Below are positions 7,028-13,986 of a stretch of 27,818 nt of DNA, piece after piece. The notes under the pieces were generated by a model. That model worked only from the letters and a program-made list of their open reading frames with translations, did no database searches and was not told the origin of the DNA. Numbering within the stretch: position 1 is the stretch's first letter; every line of letters begins with the position of its first letter. A program made the position numbers and the translations under genes. The stretch is from Bacillota bacterium (GTDB taxonomy: Bacteria > Bacillota > Negativicutes > Sporomusales > Sporomusaceae): NCBI GenBank assembly GCA_023388195.1, contig JAEWGR010000143.1:1-27818 (forward strand). The letters are read 5' to 3'.

Positions 7028-7153
7028 ATGTGTATTATGCCAGGGATCAGTTGTATTTATAAAGCGACGGGCGGGGCGTGTAAGGGCAAGCCACAACCAG
7101 TACAAATACCTTGTCTGGGAGTAGTTTGTGACAATGTTAAGCAGGCGAAATGA
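7028..7153 (+). CDS. Tiny cysteine-containing protein (41 aa)
   Basis: An ATG at 7028 directly after the previous stop opens a 41-codon frame (MCIMPGISCIYKATGGACKG, five Cys in total) ending in TGA at 7151-7153. Its stop overlaps the next start as ATGA. The GGGAGGTAATGTAAG just upstream gives a ribosome site. Not recognised; the packing on both sides supports it. Confidence 0.45.
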   Translation: MCIMPGISCIYKATGGACKGKPQPVQIPCLGVVCDNVKQAK

Positions 7154-7464
7154 TCATGGTTAGCCGACATCAGCAGAGGCTATGTGCTTATTGTGCCGGT
7201 TTTATAAATGGCCTAAAGGGATATGTACCTTGTCGCCCTCCGGAGTTACCCCAAGATGATGTAACCTATTGGAGTTATGCCACTGGCTATGCGGTGGGAA
7301 TAGCAAAAAGAGAGCAGGGGAGAGGAATAGACACCCTGACTGGAACAACTATAAATAATTGTGAGGAGGCTGGTGAGGGTGAAAGCCATAACAATCCACC
7401 ATCCGTGGGCAAGCCTAATAGCCTGCGGCGAAAAGAGGATAGAGACACGGAGCTGGCCGACTAA
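7150..7464 (+). CDS. Small hypothetical protein
   Basis: 104 residues from ATG 7150 (ATGA overlap with the previous gene); ATG 7156 is an alternative. The first ~60 residues look folded (QQRLCAYCAGFINGLKGYVP, later YWSYATGYAVGIAKREQGR). The last ~30 overlap the ASCH gene in another frame and look low-complexity. It is not recognised. The CAYC pair may bind metal. Confidence 0.5.
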   Translation: MIMVSRHQQRLCAYCAGFINGLKGYVPCRPPELPQDDVTYWSYATGYAVGIAKREQGRGIDTLTGTTINNCEEAGEGESHNNPPSVGKPNSLRRKEDRDTELAD

Positions 7465-7822
7465 GTACCGGGGCGAGATTGCAATTCATGCGGGAATAAA
7501 ACCAATTCCTAGAGACTATTACGGTATTCGTGATTTACTGCCATGTGTATGCGATTTCCCTTACGGCAAAGTAATTGCCATAGCTGAGTTGGTTGATTGC
7601 TTGCAGGTTAGCGCGACTTTTAATGATACAGGACCATTTTCTGCTATGTTGGAAAACTTGAGAAGCATTAACGGGAAGGAATTTATGTTCGGCGACTATA
7701 CGCCTGGCCGCTACGCATGGATACTGGCCAACGTGCGCCGGATCGAGCCGGTACCGGCCAAGGGGATGCAGCGGCTCTGGGAGTGGGATGAGAAGGGGCT
7801 GCGATATGCCTATGCAAATTAG
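7379..7822 (+). CDS. ASCH domain protein
   Basis: 147 residues from GTG 7379, preceded by GAGGAGG at 7362-7368; a GTG at 7361 would add six residues and has no ribosome site. The opening KAITIHHPWASLIACGEKRI, then ETRSWPTKYRGEIAIHAG, and the later GKVIAIAELVDC and PGRYAWIL segments are the hallmark of ASCH domains, a PUA-like fold thought to bind RNA or modified nucleosides. The family is common in phage early regions. The role here is unknown. It overlaps the preceding small gene by 86 bp and the following one by 17 bp. Confidence 0.85.
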   Translation: MKAITIHHPWASLIACGEKRIETRSWPTKYRGEIAIHAGIKPIPRDYYGIRDLLPCVCDFPYGKVIAIAELVDCLQVSATFNDTGPFSAMLENLRSINGKEFMFGDYTPGRYAWILANVRRIEPVPAKGMQRLWEWDEKGLRYAYAN

Positions 7823-8006
7823 CTTAGAAAAAGAACATCAGTGCCAGGCCATAGAACATGCTTACAGCGTGTCAATACAAACCCTAAAGATTGATAACAG
7901 ACGTGGCTGGTTTTGGCATCATATTGAGAATATAAACACGCTCGAAGAGAAGGTATCTTGCCATGAAATAAAATTTTGTCCGTACTGTGGTCAAATATTA
8001 GATTAA
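7806..8006 (+). CDS. Small zinc-ribbon-like protein
   Basis: 66 residues from ATG 7806, preceded by AAGGGGCTGCGAT and overlapping the end of the ASCH gene. The C-terminus CHEIKFCPYCGQIL is a half zinc-ribbon/knuckle as in many small phage proteins; a third Cys lies near residue 13. Two Trp and two His sit in the centre (RRGWFWHHIEN). The function is unknown. Confidence 0.6.
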   Translation: MPMQISLEKEHQCQAIEHAYSVSIQTLKIDNRRGWFWHHIENINTLEEKVSCHEIKFCPYCGQILD

Positions 8007-8063
8007 ACAAAGGCAGCCGGTCTGCCCTAATTTCCGTTTATAATTTGTGGGGGTGGGTTGAGC

Positions 8064-8519
8064 ATGAACTGCATCAGAGAAGCAGAAAATTACCTGCGTT
8101 ACTACCATGAGTTACACCAAAGTATTAAACATGCCAGCCGTATAATTAGCCGGCTGAAGATGCAAACTGCCCCGGGTGAGGTTTCGGCCGTGAGTATAGA
8201 TGTAACTGGTATCCGATCTTCTAAGCCGATCAATACTCTGAACCAAATGTATCAGCTGCAGAAGTGGCAGGAGATGATGGACCGGACACTTGAAGAGATT
8301 GAGAAGATCGAGGAGGCTCTTGCCGGGATCAGCCAGGCGCAGGGATGCGAGCGGTACCGGGATGTGTTGTTTATGTGGTATGTGGAAACATTGGATAAGG
8401 ATGAGATTGCGGAGAAATTAAGCTATAGCACAAGGCAATCTGTTTATGATATGAGGAACAAAGCAATACGTAAGTTTGCAGTAGCTTTATTTGGTGTAAC
8501 CGCATTAGAGGCCATATAA
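8064..8519 (+). CDS. ArpU/RinA-like late transcription regulator
   Basis: 151 residues from ATG 8064, eight bases after a GGGGGTGG ribosome site; the in-frame TTG at 8058 would add two residues. The N-terminal part is helical (LRYYHELHQSIKHASRIISR). The middle has the KWQEMMDRTLEEIEKIEEAL coiled-coil-like helix. The C-terminus (KDEIAEKLSYSTRQSVYDMR, then NKAIRKFAVALFG) is a sigma-region-4-like HTH. This layout is typical of ArpU-family regulators at the end of the early module of Firmicutes phages, which activate the packaging and structural genes. It stops 2 bp before the putative late promoter repeats. Confidence 0.75.
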   Translation: MNCIREAENYLRYYHELHQSIKHASRIISRLKMQTAPGEVSAVSIDVTGIRSSKPINTLNQMYQLQKWQEMMDRTLEEIEKIEEALAGISQAQGCERYRDVLFMWYVETLDKDEIAEKLSYSTRQSVYDMRNKAIRKFAVALFGVTALEAI

Positions 8520-8520
8520 A

Positions 8521-8573
8521 AGTAGACAAAGAGTAGACACTTTTTTGACTTTGGCCGTGCTAATATGATAGTA
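8521..8573 (+). promoter_or_regulatory. Putative late promoter with two AGTAGACA activator repeats
   Basis: AGTAGACA occurs at 8521-8528 and 8532-8539, one helical turn (11 bp) apart. A -35-like TTGACT lies at 8545-8550 and a -10-like GATAGT at 8567-8572 (16-bp spacer). Direct repeats just upstream of -35 are where a class-II activator would sit, and the ArpU-like gene ends 2 bp before. The start point would be near 8579. Inferred from layout. Confidence 0.6.
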
Positions 8574-8583
8574 GGGAATAGAG

Positions 8584-8608
8584 CCGCTCCAGGACAGGGG
8601 CGGTTTTT
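8584..8608 (+). terminator. Intrinsic terminator/attenuator behind the late promoter
   Basis: CCGCTCC (8584-8590) pairs with GGGGCGG (8597-8603) over a 6-nt loop, with one G-T pair, and is followed by TTTTTG. It lies only a few bases after the expected start point of the late promoter. It would end early-operon read-through and may also hold back the late transcript. Confidence 0.7.
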
Positions 8609-8626
8609 GTATTGGGGGCGGAAATT

Positions 8627-8677
8627 ATGCCAAACGCAGGATGTAAAAGATTAGATTCCAGCAGGACATATAAATGA
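8627..8677 (+). CDS. 16-codon leader ORF coupled to the HNH gene
   Basis: ATG at 8627 follows GGGGGCGGAAATT and encodes MPNAGCKRLDSSRTYK, ending in TGA at 8675-8677. The stop overlaps the HNH start as ATGA. It is the first ORF after the late hairpin. It may only serve to couple translation of the HNH gene, or be a remnant of a longer gene. Too short to judge by sequence. Confidence 0.35.
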   Translation: MPNAGCKRLDSSRTYK

Positions 8678-9006
8678 TACCGAAAAATAAAAGGATTAAC
8701 GATCCTAAGTTACTTCGTGAACTTAAAGAAGAACTGGGCTGCTGCGAATATTGCGGTAGCCCTTTTAATTTGGAAGCCGCTCATATTGTTGCCAAGGGGA
8801 TGGGCGGGGCAAAAGGGCCTGATATCCGGGAGAATATCGCTGTACTCTGTGGTCCTGCCAGATTCGGGGCGGGGTGTCATGGCGCTGAGCATCGTGGCCG
8901 GATATCTAAAGAAGAACTATGGGACATAGTCGCCAGGCGCGAGAATATAACACCAGATGAATGTTATAAAAGAGTAAGGAGGGCCATGGGATACGATGTC
9001 AATTAA
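8674..9006 (+). CDS. HNH endonuclease, packaging-associated
   Basis: 110 residues. The zinc-binding/HNH core is visible: CCEYCGSPFNLEAAHIV (Cys pair and the catalytic-type AHIV His) at residues 24-40, an ENIAVLCG segment, then GCHGAEH near residue 67-73. Small HNH proteins next to terminase genes cooperate with the terminase in cos-type packaging in several phages (e.g. HK97). The start at 8674 overlaps the leader ORF. It is the first recognisable late gene. Confidence 0.8.
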   Translation: MIPKNKRINDPKLLRELKEELGCCEYCGSPFNLEAAHIVAKGMGGAKGPDIRENIAVLCGPARFGAGCHGAEHRGRISKEELWDIVARRENITPDECYKRVRRAMGYDVN

Positions 9007-9373
9007 ACTTACAGTACCAGATAATCCTACACCAGCTCAATTACAGCATTTATTATCTGTTTGTAGTAATGAAATTGCCAAATTAGCAGACCTTGTTGCA
9101 ACATACAAGCAGGATGCGGCAATAAAGACTACAGCTTATAAACGAGCAATGGCCAGGGCTACTGTTAAAAATCAAGGCAGGGGTAATGTTTCGTTGGTTA
9201 AATCTTTGGCAGAGCTTGATGATGAAGTAATTAAAGCAACTGATGAGGTTGATATGGCGGAGGCCTTATATGCTCTTGCTAAAGCTGAACTTGACGGGTA
9301 TGATGCTCAGTTTGTAGCACTGAGAAAGATTGCTGAAGTGAGAAAGACTGAGATGAGCAGGCTGCATGGTTAA
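8996..9373 (+). CDS. Hypothetical coiled-coil phage protein
   Basis: 125 residues, almost entirely helical, with heptad-like Leu/Ala/Glu spacing (ELDDEVIKATDEVDMAEALY and EMSRLHG end), so probably a coiled coil. The start ATG 8996 lies 12 nt after AAGGAGGG and overlaps the HNH gene end. Codon use is more AT-rich than the flanking late genes. Not recognised; it sits in the packaging cluster. Confidence 0.6.
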   Translation: MSIKLTVPDNPTPAQLQHLLSVCSNEIAKLADLVATYKQDAAIKTTAYKRAMARATVKNQGRGNVSLVKSLAELDDEVIKATDEVDMAEALYALAKAELDGYDAQFVALRKIAEVRKTEMSRLHG

Positions 9374-9420
9374 GGTAGTATCTAAATGAGAGTGGTCTGA
9401 ATAAACAGGAGGTGCCATAC

Positions 9421-9528
9421 ATGAGCAATAAACAAAAGCCTAAACCCATACCCACGCATACCGCCATAGTACATCCACCAGCGCCGCCAAGACCTAAGAA
9501 GGGGTTGACCGGCCTGGTACTCAAGTAA
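9421..9528 (+). CDS. Tiny proline-rich protein (35 aa)
   Basis: ATG 9421 follows a strong ACAGGAGGTGCCATAC ribosome site. The product (MSNKQKPKPIPTHTAIVHPP start, then APPRPKKG) is Pro/Lys-rich and ends at TAA 9526-9528. Not recognised. The ribosome site, equal in quality to the next gene's, is the main support. Confidence 0.55.
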   Translation: MSNKQKPKPIPTHTAIVHPPAPPRPKKGLTGLVLK

Positions 9529-9546
9529 CTGCAGGAGGTGACGCTA

Positions 9547-9735
9547 ATGAACCAATACCGCTATGCTGTGGTAAACGGCCAGACAATCCCCTTTGATCAG
9601 ATCAGGCAGGGGCAACTGTTCTATTTGCATGAGCCTGATGGTACGCTGGTAGGCAAATACATAGCTGATTCGGATGCCTACATCAATCTAAACCATGTGT
9701 GGCAGGTTGACTGCACCTCACAACCCCTGGGATAA
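9547..9735 (+). CDS. Small hypothetical protein
   Basis: 62 residues from ATG 9547, six bases after AGGAGGTG at 9533-9540; the in-frame GTG at 9538 lies within the ribosome site and is rejected. The sequence is beta-rich (YRYAVVNGQTIPFDQI, then GQLFYLHEPDGTLVGKYIAD). Not recognised. It is the last gene before the gap upstream of the terminase genes. Confidence 0.6.
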   Translation: MNQYRYAVVNGQTIPFDQIRQGQLFYLHEPDGTLVGKYIADSDAYINLNHVWQVDCTSQPLG

Positions 9736-9946
9736 TTTGGGTCCTTCCTGAGGGGTGGTTGGGGTACGGGTCATACGAGCCCCGGAAAGTCTCTCTAAAA
9801 AATCCAAAAAATCAGGGTAACAAGGTAACAAATAGAGTGTGCGTGTCAGGTGAACATGGACGCTGTCAAGCCGGGAAATATCAGGCTTTATGACCTTTGC
9901 ATTTCATGCCTAAAGAGGGTCAACTTTGTTACCTTGGGGGTAAGTT
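9736..9946. other. Gene-free 211-bp stretch, candidate cos packaging region
   Basis: No ORF fits here. It holds a G-rich run (9751-9770, GAGGGGTGGTTGGGGTACGGG-like), a short inverted pair ACCCCT (9723-9728) / AGGGGT (9751-9756), a tandem GGTAACAAGGTAAC at 9817-9830, and a perfect 12-bp inverted pair (separate entry). Lambda-type phages with a Nu1/GpA terminase keep cos just upstream of the small terminase gene, and an HNH gene is nearby, so cos is the natural guess. The cut site itself cannot be picked by eye. Confidence 0.45.
9821..9936. repeat. Perfect 12-bp inverted repeat flanking 92 bp before the terminase genes
   Basis: CAAGGTAACAAA (9821-9832) and TTTGTTACCTTG (9925-9936) are exact inverted copies. 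The second lies 10 bp before the small terminase start and abuts its ribosome site. The pair could be binding sites for the small terminase subunit (a cosB equivalent) or an operator. Confidence 0.6.
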
Positions 9947-10438
9947 ATGGACAAATTTATTTTTGATACGCAAGCCGTGTGCGAGTTCTTTGAGATCAGC
10001 AGAAAAACCCTGGCTAGCTGGGAGAAAAAAGGGGCTCCGAAGGTTGAACGGGGCAAGTGGGATATAAAGCAGCTGGTAACCTGGCGCTACCGTGACAGTG
10101 AAGAACTCAACCCGGAAATGAAAAAACTGCTGGCGGATATCCGCTACCGGGAAGCCAAGGCCGAAATGGCCGAGATTGAGAAAGAGGAGATGATTGGTCA
10201 GTATGTGGCGGTGGGTGATATTGAACAAGAACTTACCGAGGTCTTTTCTCGAATCAAACAGGGGCTGCTATATATTGGGCACCGGGTAGGTATCGAACTC
10301 AACGCCCAATATCCGGAGCTGGCCCTGGAGGCGAAGAGGTTGGTCGATGAAGAAGTTAGAAAAGGGCTTGAACAACTTGCCGCAACCGGTACCTACGGCC
10401 AAGCAAAGCGTAAAGACAACTCTAAAAACAGCCGTTAA
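9947..10438 (+). CDS. Terminase small subunit, Nu1-like
   Basis: 163 residues. Residues ~5-45 are a winged-helix/MerR-like HTH (DTQAVCEFFEISRKTLASWE, then KWDIKQLVTWR), the DNA-binding part of lambda Nu1-type small terminases. The middle is a long helix (YREAKAEMAEIEKEEMIGQY) and the C-terminal half fits the Phage_Nu1 pattern. It recognises the packaging site and brings in the large subunit. The start at 9947 follows GGGGGTAAGTT. The 3' end overlaps the large subunit gene by 92 bp. Confidence 0.8.
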   Translation: MDKFIFDTQAVCEFFEISRKTLASWEKKGAPKVERGKWDIKQLVTWRYRDSEELNPEMKKLLADIRYREAKAEMAEIEKEEMIGQYVAVGDIEQELTEVFSRIKQGLLYIGHRVGIELNAQYPELALEAKRLVDEEVRKGLEQLAATGTYGQAKRKDNSKNSR

Positions 10439-12224
10439 GAAAGCCCTGCAGGCTTTTAAACCGCCGGAGCAGCTAACTGTTTCCGGCTGGGCCGACCGCT
10501 ACCGGGTACTGTCCTCCGAGGAAACCAGTATACCCGGAACTTGGGATACCAGCCGGGTACCGTATATGAAATTCATTATGGACTGCTTCTGCGATGACAG
10601 CATTGAGCAGATTGCCTGGCTAAAATGTACCCAGATCGGCGGCACCGAGGGCCTCTTAAATATGGTCGGCTTTGTCATTGACCAGGACCCGGGCCGTATT
10701 ATCTATGTCTTGCCGGATGATGAGCTGTGCAAAGACTTCTCTGATCTGCGGCTGCAAAAAATGCTGACCCATTGCCCAACCCTGGCCGAACGGTTTTATG
10801 CGAACGAGAGTAAGGACACGCTCCTCAAATACAGGGGCGGTTTTTTAATTTTCGCATCCGCTCAGTCGCCGGCGTCCCTGGCCAGCTGGTCCTCGCGGTA
10901 CCTCTTGCTGGATGAAATCGACAAATTTCCCCGCTGGGCCGGCCGGGAGGCCAACCCGATTGACCTGGCCGAGGAGCGGACCAAAAACTGGCCTAACCGT
11001 AAGATTGTCAAGGTATCCACACCAACCCTGAAAACCGGTCCTATCTACCAGGCCCATCAAAAGGCGGACGTCCGGTATAAGTATCATGTCCCTTGCCCGC
11101 ACTGCGGTCATGAGCAGGTTTTTGACTTTAAGAACATACGCTGGCCCAAAAATGAGGACGGCAGCTATGATACCACCAAGATCTACTATGCCGCTTACTA
11201 TGAATGCGCCAGCTGCGGCGGCCATATTGACGACCGGCATAAGCCGGCCATGCTGCGGGCCGGGCGCTGGATCGCGGAGAACCAGGTGGCTGGCCGGGCA
11301 CGGTCGGTGGGTTTCCATATCAACTCTATTTACTCCCCCTGGGTCACGTTTGGTCAGGTAGCGGTAAAATTCCTGACCAGCAAGGATGACCCGGCGCTGC
11401 TCATGAACTTCGTTAACTCCTGGCTGGGTGAGCCGTGGGAAGATAAAGCCGCCACCCTGGAAAGTGACCAGGTGTTGGAGAAACAATCCGAGCTGCCGGA
11501 AATCGTGGTTCCCGACTATACCCAGCTGCTGACCGGCGGCGTCGATGTGCAGGCCAACCGCATGTACTGGACTATCCGGGCCTGGGGGGCGCGAATGACC
11601 AGCCAGAACATTGCCCATGGGGTTGTGGAAACCTGGGCTGATTTAGAAATGATCATGAATAAGTTTTGGCCGGACACCAACGGGGAATTACGCTGGCAGG
11701 TCAACCTCTGCGCCATTGACTCCGGCTATGATACGGAGACGGTGTATGAGTTTTGCCTGACCAACCAGGACTGGGCGGTCCCGGTAAAAGGGTCCTCCGT
11801 GCAGATGCTGCAGCGGTACCGGAAAACCTCCATCGACAGCCCGGGCTCTAAATTCCATGGCCAGACTCTATATATTCTGGACACCGATCAATACAAGAAC
11901 CTGATTGCGGCCCGACTGAATAGGCCAATGGGGCCTGGGTGTTTCATGGTCCATGCCGGCTGCGACCGCGATTATGCGGAGCAGTTGACCTCGGAGCATA
12001 AAGTCCGCATGAAAAAAAGCAATAAAGAGATTGAAACCTGGGTACCGAAAACCTCTGCCGCGCAAAACCATTACCTGGATACAGAGGTATATGCTGCGCT
12101 GGCTGCCGATTTACTGCATGTGCGGTACCTGGAAGAGTTGGTGCCCGAAGCGGCCGCGCCGCTGGCCACAGCAGCCACGGACAAACAGGATGACTGGATT
12201 ACTACCAAGGAGGATTGGCTATGA
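10347..12224 (+). CDS. Terminase large subunit, GpA family
   Basis: 625 residues, near the size of lambda gpA (641). The opening SGWADRYRVL and SIPGTWDTSRVPYM are GpA signatures. The packaging ATPase has a deviant Walker A at ~94-101 (CTQIGGTEG) and a Walker B at ~186-190 (LLLDE). Two CxxC pairs (Cys250/253 CPHC and Cys287/290 CASC) form a zinc knuckle. The nuclease part begins near Asp400 (GGVDVQANRMYW). It packs DNA into proheads and cuts it. The start is uncertain: ATG 10347 lies 92 bp inside the small subunit gene; TTG 10368 or 10377 are alternatives. Confidence 0.92.
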   Translation: MKKLEKGLNNLPQPVPTAKQSVKTTLKTAVKKALQAFKPPEQLTVSGWADRYRVLSSEETSIPGTWDTSRVPYMKFIMDCFCDDSIEQIAWLKCTQIGGTEGLLNMVGFVIDQDPGRIIYVLPDDELCKDFSDLRLQKMLTHCPTLAERFYANESKDTLLKYRGGFLIFASAQSPASLASWSSRYLLLDEIDKFPRWAGREANPIDLAEERTKNWPNRKIVKVSTPTLKTGPIYQAHQKADVRYKYHVPCPHCGHEQVFDFKNIRWPKNEDGSYDTTKIYYAAYYECASCGGHIDDRHKPAMLRAGRWIAENQVAGRARSVGFHINSIYSPWVTFGQVAVKFLTSKDDPALLMNFVNSWLGEPWEDKAATLESDQVLEKQSELPEIVVPDYTQLLTGGVDVQANRMYWTIRAWGARMTSQNIAHGVVETWADLEMIMNKFWPDTNGELRWQVNLCAIDSGYDTETVYEFCLTNQDWAVPVKGSSVQMLQRYRKTSIDSPGSKFHGQTLYILDTDQYKNLIAARLNRPMGPGCFMVHAGCDRDYAEQLTSEHKVRMKKSNKEIETWVPKTSAAQNHYLDTEVYAALAADLLHVRYLEELVPEAAAPLATAATDKQDDWITTKEDWL

Positions 12225-12424
12225 CCTTACAAGAGCAGCTTGAACAAATCAACCTGGCGATAAAAAAGATTGAAAGTGGTGCCCAGGAATACCGTATTGG
12301 CAGCAGACTGGTCAGACGGGGGGATCTGGCCACCCTGTACAAAGAACGGCGCCAGCTCCAGCAGGAGATCGCAACGGTAGAAAATAGCGGCGGCACCTAT
12401 GTGGCCGCCTTTTACAGGGGGTGA
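12221..12424 (+). CDS. Head-tail joining protein, gpW-like
   Basis: 67 residues, one less than lambda gpW (68). It has the same plan: two helices (QEQLEQINLAIKKIE and LYKERRQLQQEIAT) around a short hairpin (YRIGSRLVRRGDLA), ending in an FY-containing tail. gpW plugs the portal after packaging. The start ATG 12221 follows AAGGAGGATTGGCT and overlaps the large terminase stop (ATGA). A DUF6148 assignment would be the alternative name. The position between terminase and portal is that of lambda W. Confidence 0.75.
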   Translation: MTLQEQLEQINLAIKKIESGAQEYRIGSRLVRRGDLATLYKERRQLQQEIATVENSGGTYVAAFYRG

Positions 12425-13986
12425 GGAGCATAGAAGAAAAACTGCGGTCGCCGGCGGCTACCATGAACATGCTGGACCGGGCCATTACCTGGATCAGCCC
12501 GCGCCTGGGCTATATGCGCATGGCCTGGCGCAATGCCACCCGGGGAGCCTACCAGGCCGGTGACATCAGCCGGCACTCGGCAGGCTGGGTCCCGGTGAAT
12601 GCCAAGGCCGAGCAAATCAATCAGCCAAGCCGGGATTTTATCAGGGCCAAGGGCCGGGATCTGGAGCGTAACAGCGACATTGTAGGCGGTCCCATCGGTA
12701 CCCTGGAGCGCAATGTGGTTTCTACCGGGTTTCGGGTACAGCCTAATACCGGTGACAAAGAACTCAATGCCGCTATGAGCGCCGTCTTTGAAGAGTGGCA
12801 GAAACCGCGCAACTGTGACATCACCGGTATGCAGGCCTTTTGGGAATTATGCAAAATGACAGTCCGCCGTACAGAAGTTGACGGTGGGCTTATTTTTGTT
12901 AAAACCTATGGCGGCAATAAACGCTTCCCCTTTCAGCTGCAGGCCCGGGAGGTGGACGACCTGGACAGCTCCGGTCTGCTGCGCTACGGGGCCAATGTGA
13001 TTGTCAACGGCGTGGAGGTGGACGCCAAACAAAAGCCGATTGCCTATCATATGAAAGTCTTTTCGCCAGATGGGTGGTTTACCGGCAAAACAGAGCGTAT
13101 TCCGGCCGAAAGAGTTCTTTCTTTATGGCGCAAGACGATGCCTAGCCAGATCCGGGAGGTGTCGCCGCTGGCTCCGGCCATTACCCGGGCCAACGATACC
13201 GAGGAATACCTGGATGCAGTGGGGATTAAGGAAAAGATCCTGGCCAGCTTAAGCGTGTTTATTAAACGCCTGATCCCTAGCGGCAGTGCGCCGGGGCGCG
13301 GTAATGGAACCGGCAGCAAAAATGACGAGTATGATCCGCAGACCGGCTATAAGCGTAAGCGCGTGAGCCCGGGGATGATTATGGAGCTGCAGCCGGGGGA
13401 TGATGTCAATTCTGTAATCCCGACCGGGCAGGCGGCCAATGCCCGGGAACTGGTGGCCCTGCACCAGCGCCTGATCGGGGCCGGCCAGGGTTTAAGCTAC
13501 GAAGCTACCAGCCGGGATATGAGCCAGGTTAACTATTCCAGTGCCCGTCAGGGGCTGCTGGAGGATCAGCGGACCTATGCGGACTGGCAGCAATGGCTGA
13601 TTGATCATTTTTTAAGTGAGGTCTATACCGAGGTGATCATCAGTGCTGTACTGGCTGGCGAACTTATTATCCCGGACTTTTGGCAGAAGCGGGCTATCTA
13701 TCTGCGACATACCTGGATAGAGCCTGGTTGGAGCTGGATTGACCCGGTGAAAGAAATCACGGCCAATACAAAAGCCATTCAGTCCGGCCAGGATAACCTG
13801 GCCAATGTCTGCGCCCGCGTCGGCTATGACTGGCGGGAGGTTATGAAACAGCGGGCCGAGGAATTGGCCTATGCGAAAGAACTGGAAGAAACCTACGGGG
13901 TTTCCCTGGAAGGAGGAATTGCGATTGCCAAACAAACACAAACGGCAGCCGCCAACCACACTAACAAGGGCAGCGGCCGTACTTGA
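12421..13986 (+). CDS. Portal protein, lambda family
   Basis: 521 residues, close to lambda gpB (533). Typical features are the N-terminal WNATRGAYQAGDISRHSAGW, RDLERNSDIVGG, the ERNVVSTGFRVQP stretch and the AREVDDLDSSG / ERVLSLWRK region, then a Gly-rich loop (PSGSAPGRGNGTGSKNDEYD) and the SRDMSQVNYSSAR helix. It forms the ring through which DNA enters and on which the tail is built. The start GTG 12421 overlaps the gpW stop (GTGA); ATG 12463 is a possible alternative. The 3' end overlaps the protease-capsid gene by 62 bp. Confidence 0.92.
   Translation: MRSIEEKLRSPAATMNMLDRAITWISPRLGYMRMAWRNATRGAYQAGDISRHSAGWVPVNAKAEQINQPSRDFIRAKGRDLERNSDIVGGPIGTLERNVVSTGFRVQPNTGDKELNAAMSAVFEEWQKPRNCDITGMQAFWELCKMTVRRTEVDGGLIFVKTYGGNKRFPFQLQAREVDDLDSSGLLRYGANVIVNGVEVDAKQKPIAYHMKVFSPDGWFTGKTERIPAERVLSLWRKTMPSQIREVSPLAPAITRANDTEEYLDAVGIKEKILASLSVFIKRLIPSGSAPGRGNGTGSKNDEYDPQTGYKRKRVSPGMIMELQPGDDVNSVIPTGQAANARELVALHQRLIGAGQGLSYEATSRDMSQVNYSSARQGLLEDQRTYADWQQWLIDHFLSEVYTEVIISAVLAGELIIPDFWQKRAIYLRHTWIEPGWSWIDPVKEITANTKAIQSGQDNLANVCARVGYDWREVMKQRAEELAYAKELEETYGVSLEGGIAIAKQTQTAAANHTNKGSGRT

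Noticed and set aside
8012..8044. GGCAG/CTGCC hairpin and a perfect TATAAT at 8039-8044 before the ArpU-like gene
   Set aside because: The stem is only 5 bp without a T-run, no -35 fits the TATAAT at 16-18 bp, and the predicted start would fall inside the ribosome site.
10845..11618. 257-codon minus-strand frame inside the large terminase gene
   Set aside because: It is a mirror of GC-rich codons of a well-recognised gene, with no ribosome site or recognisable protein.
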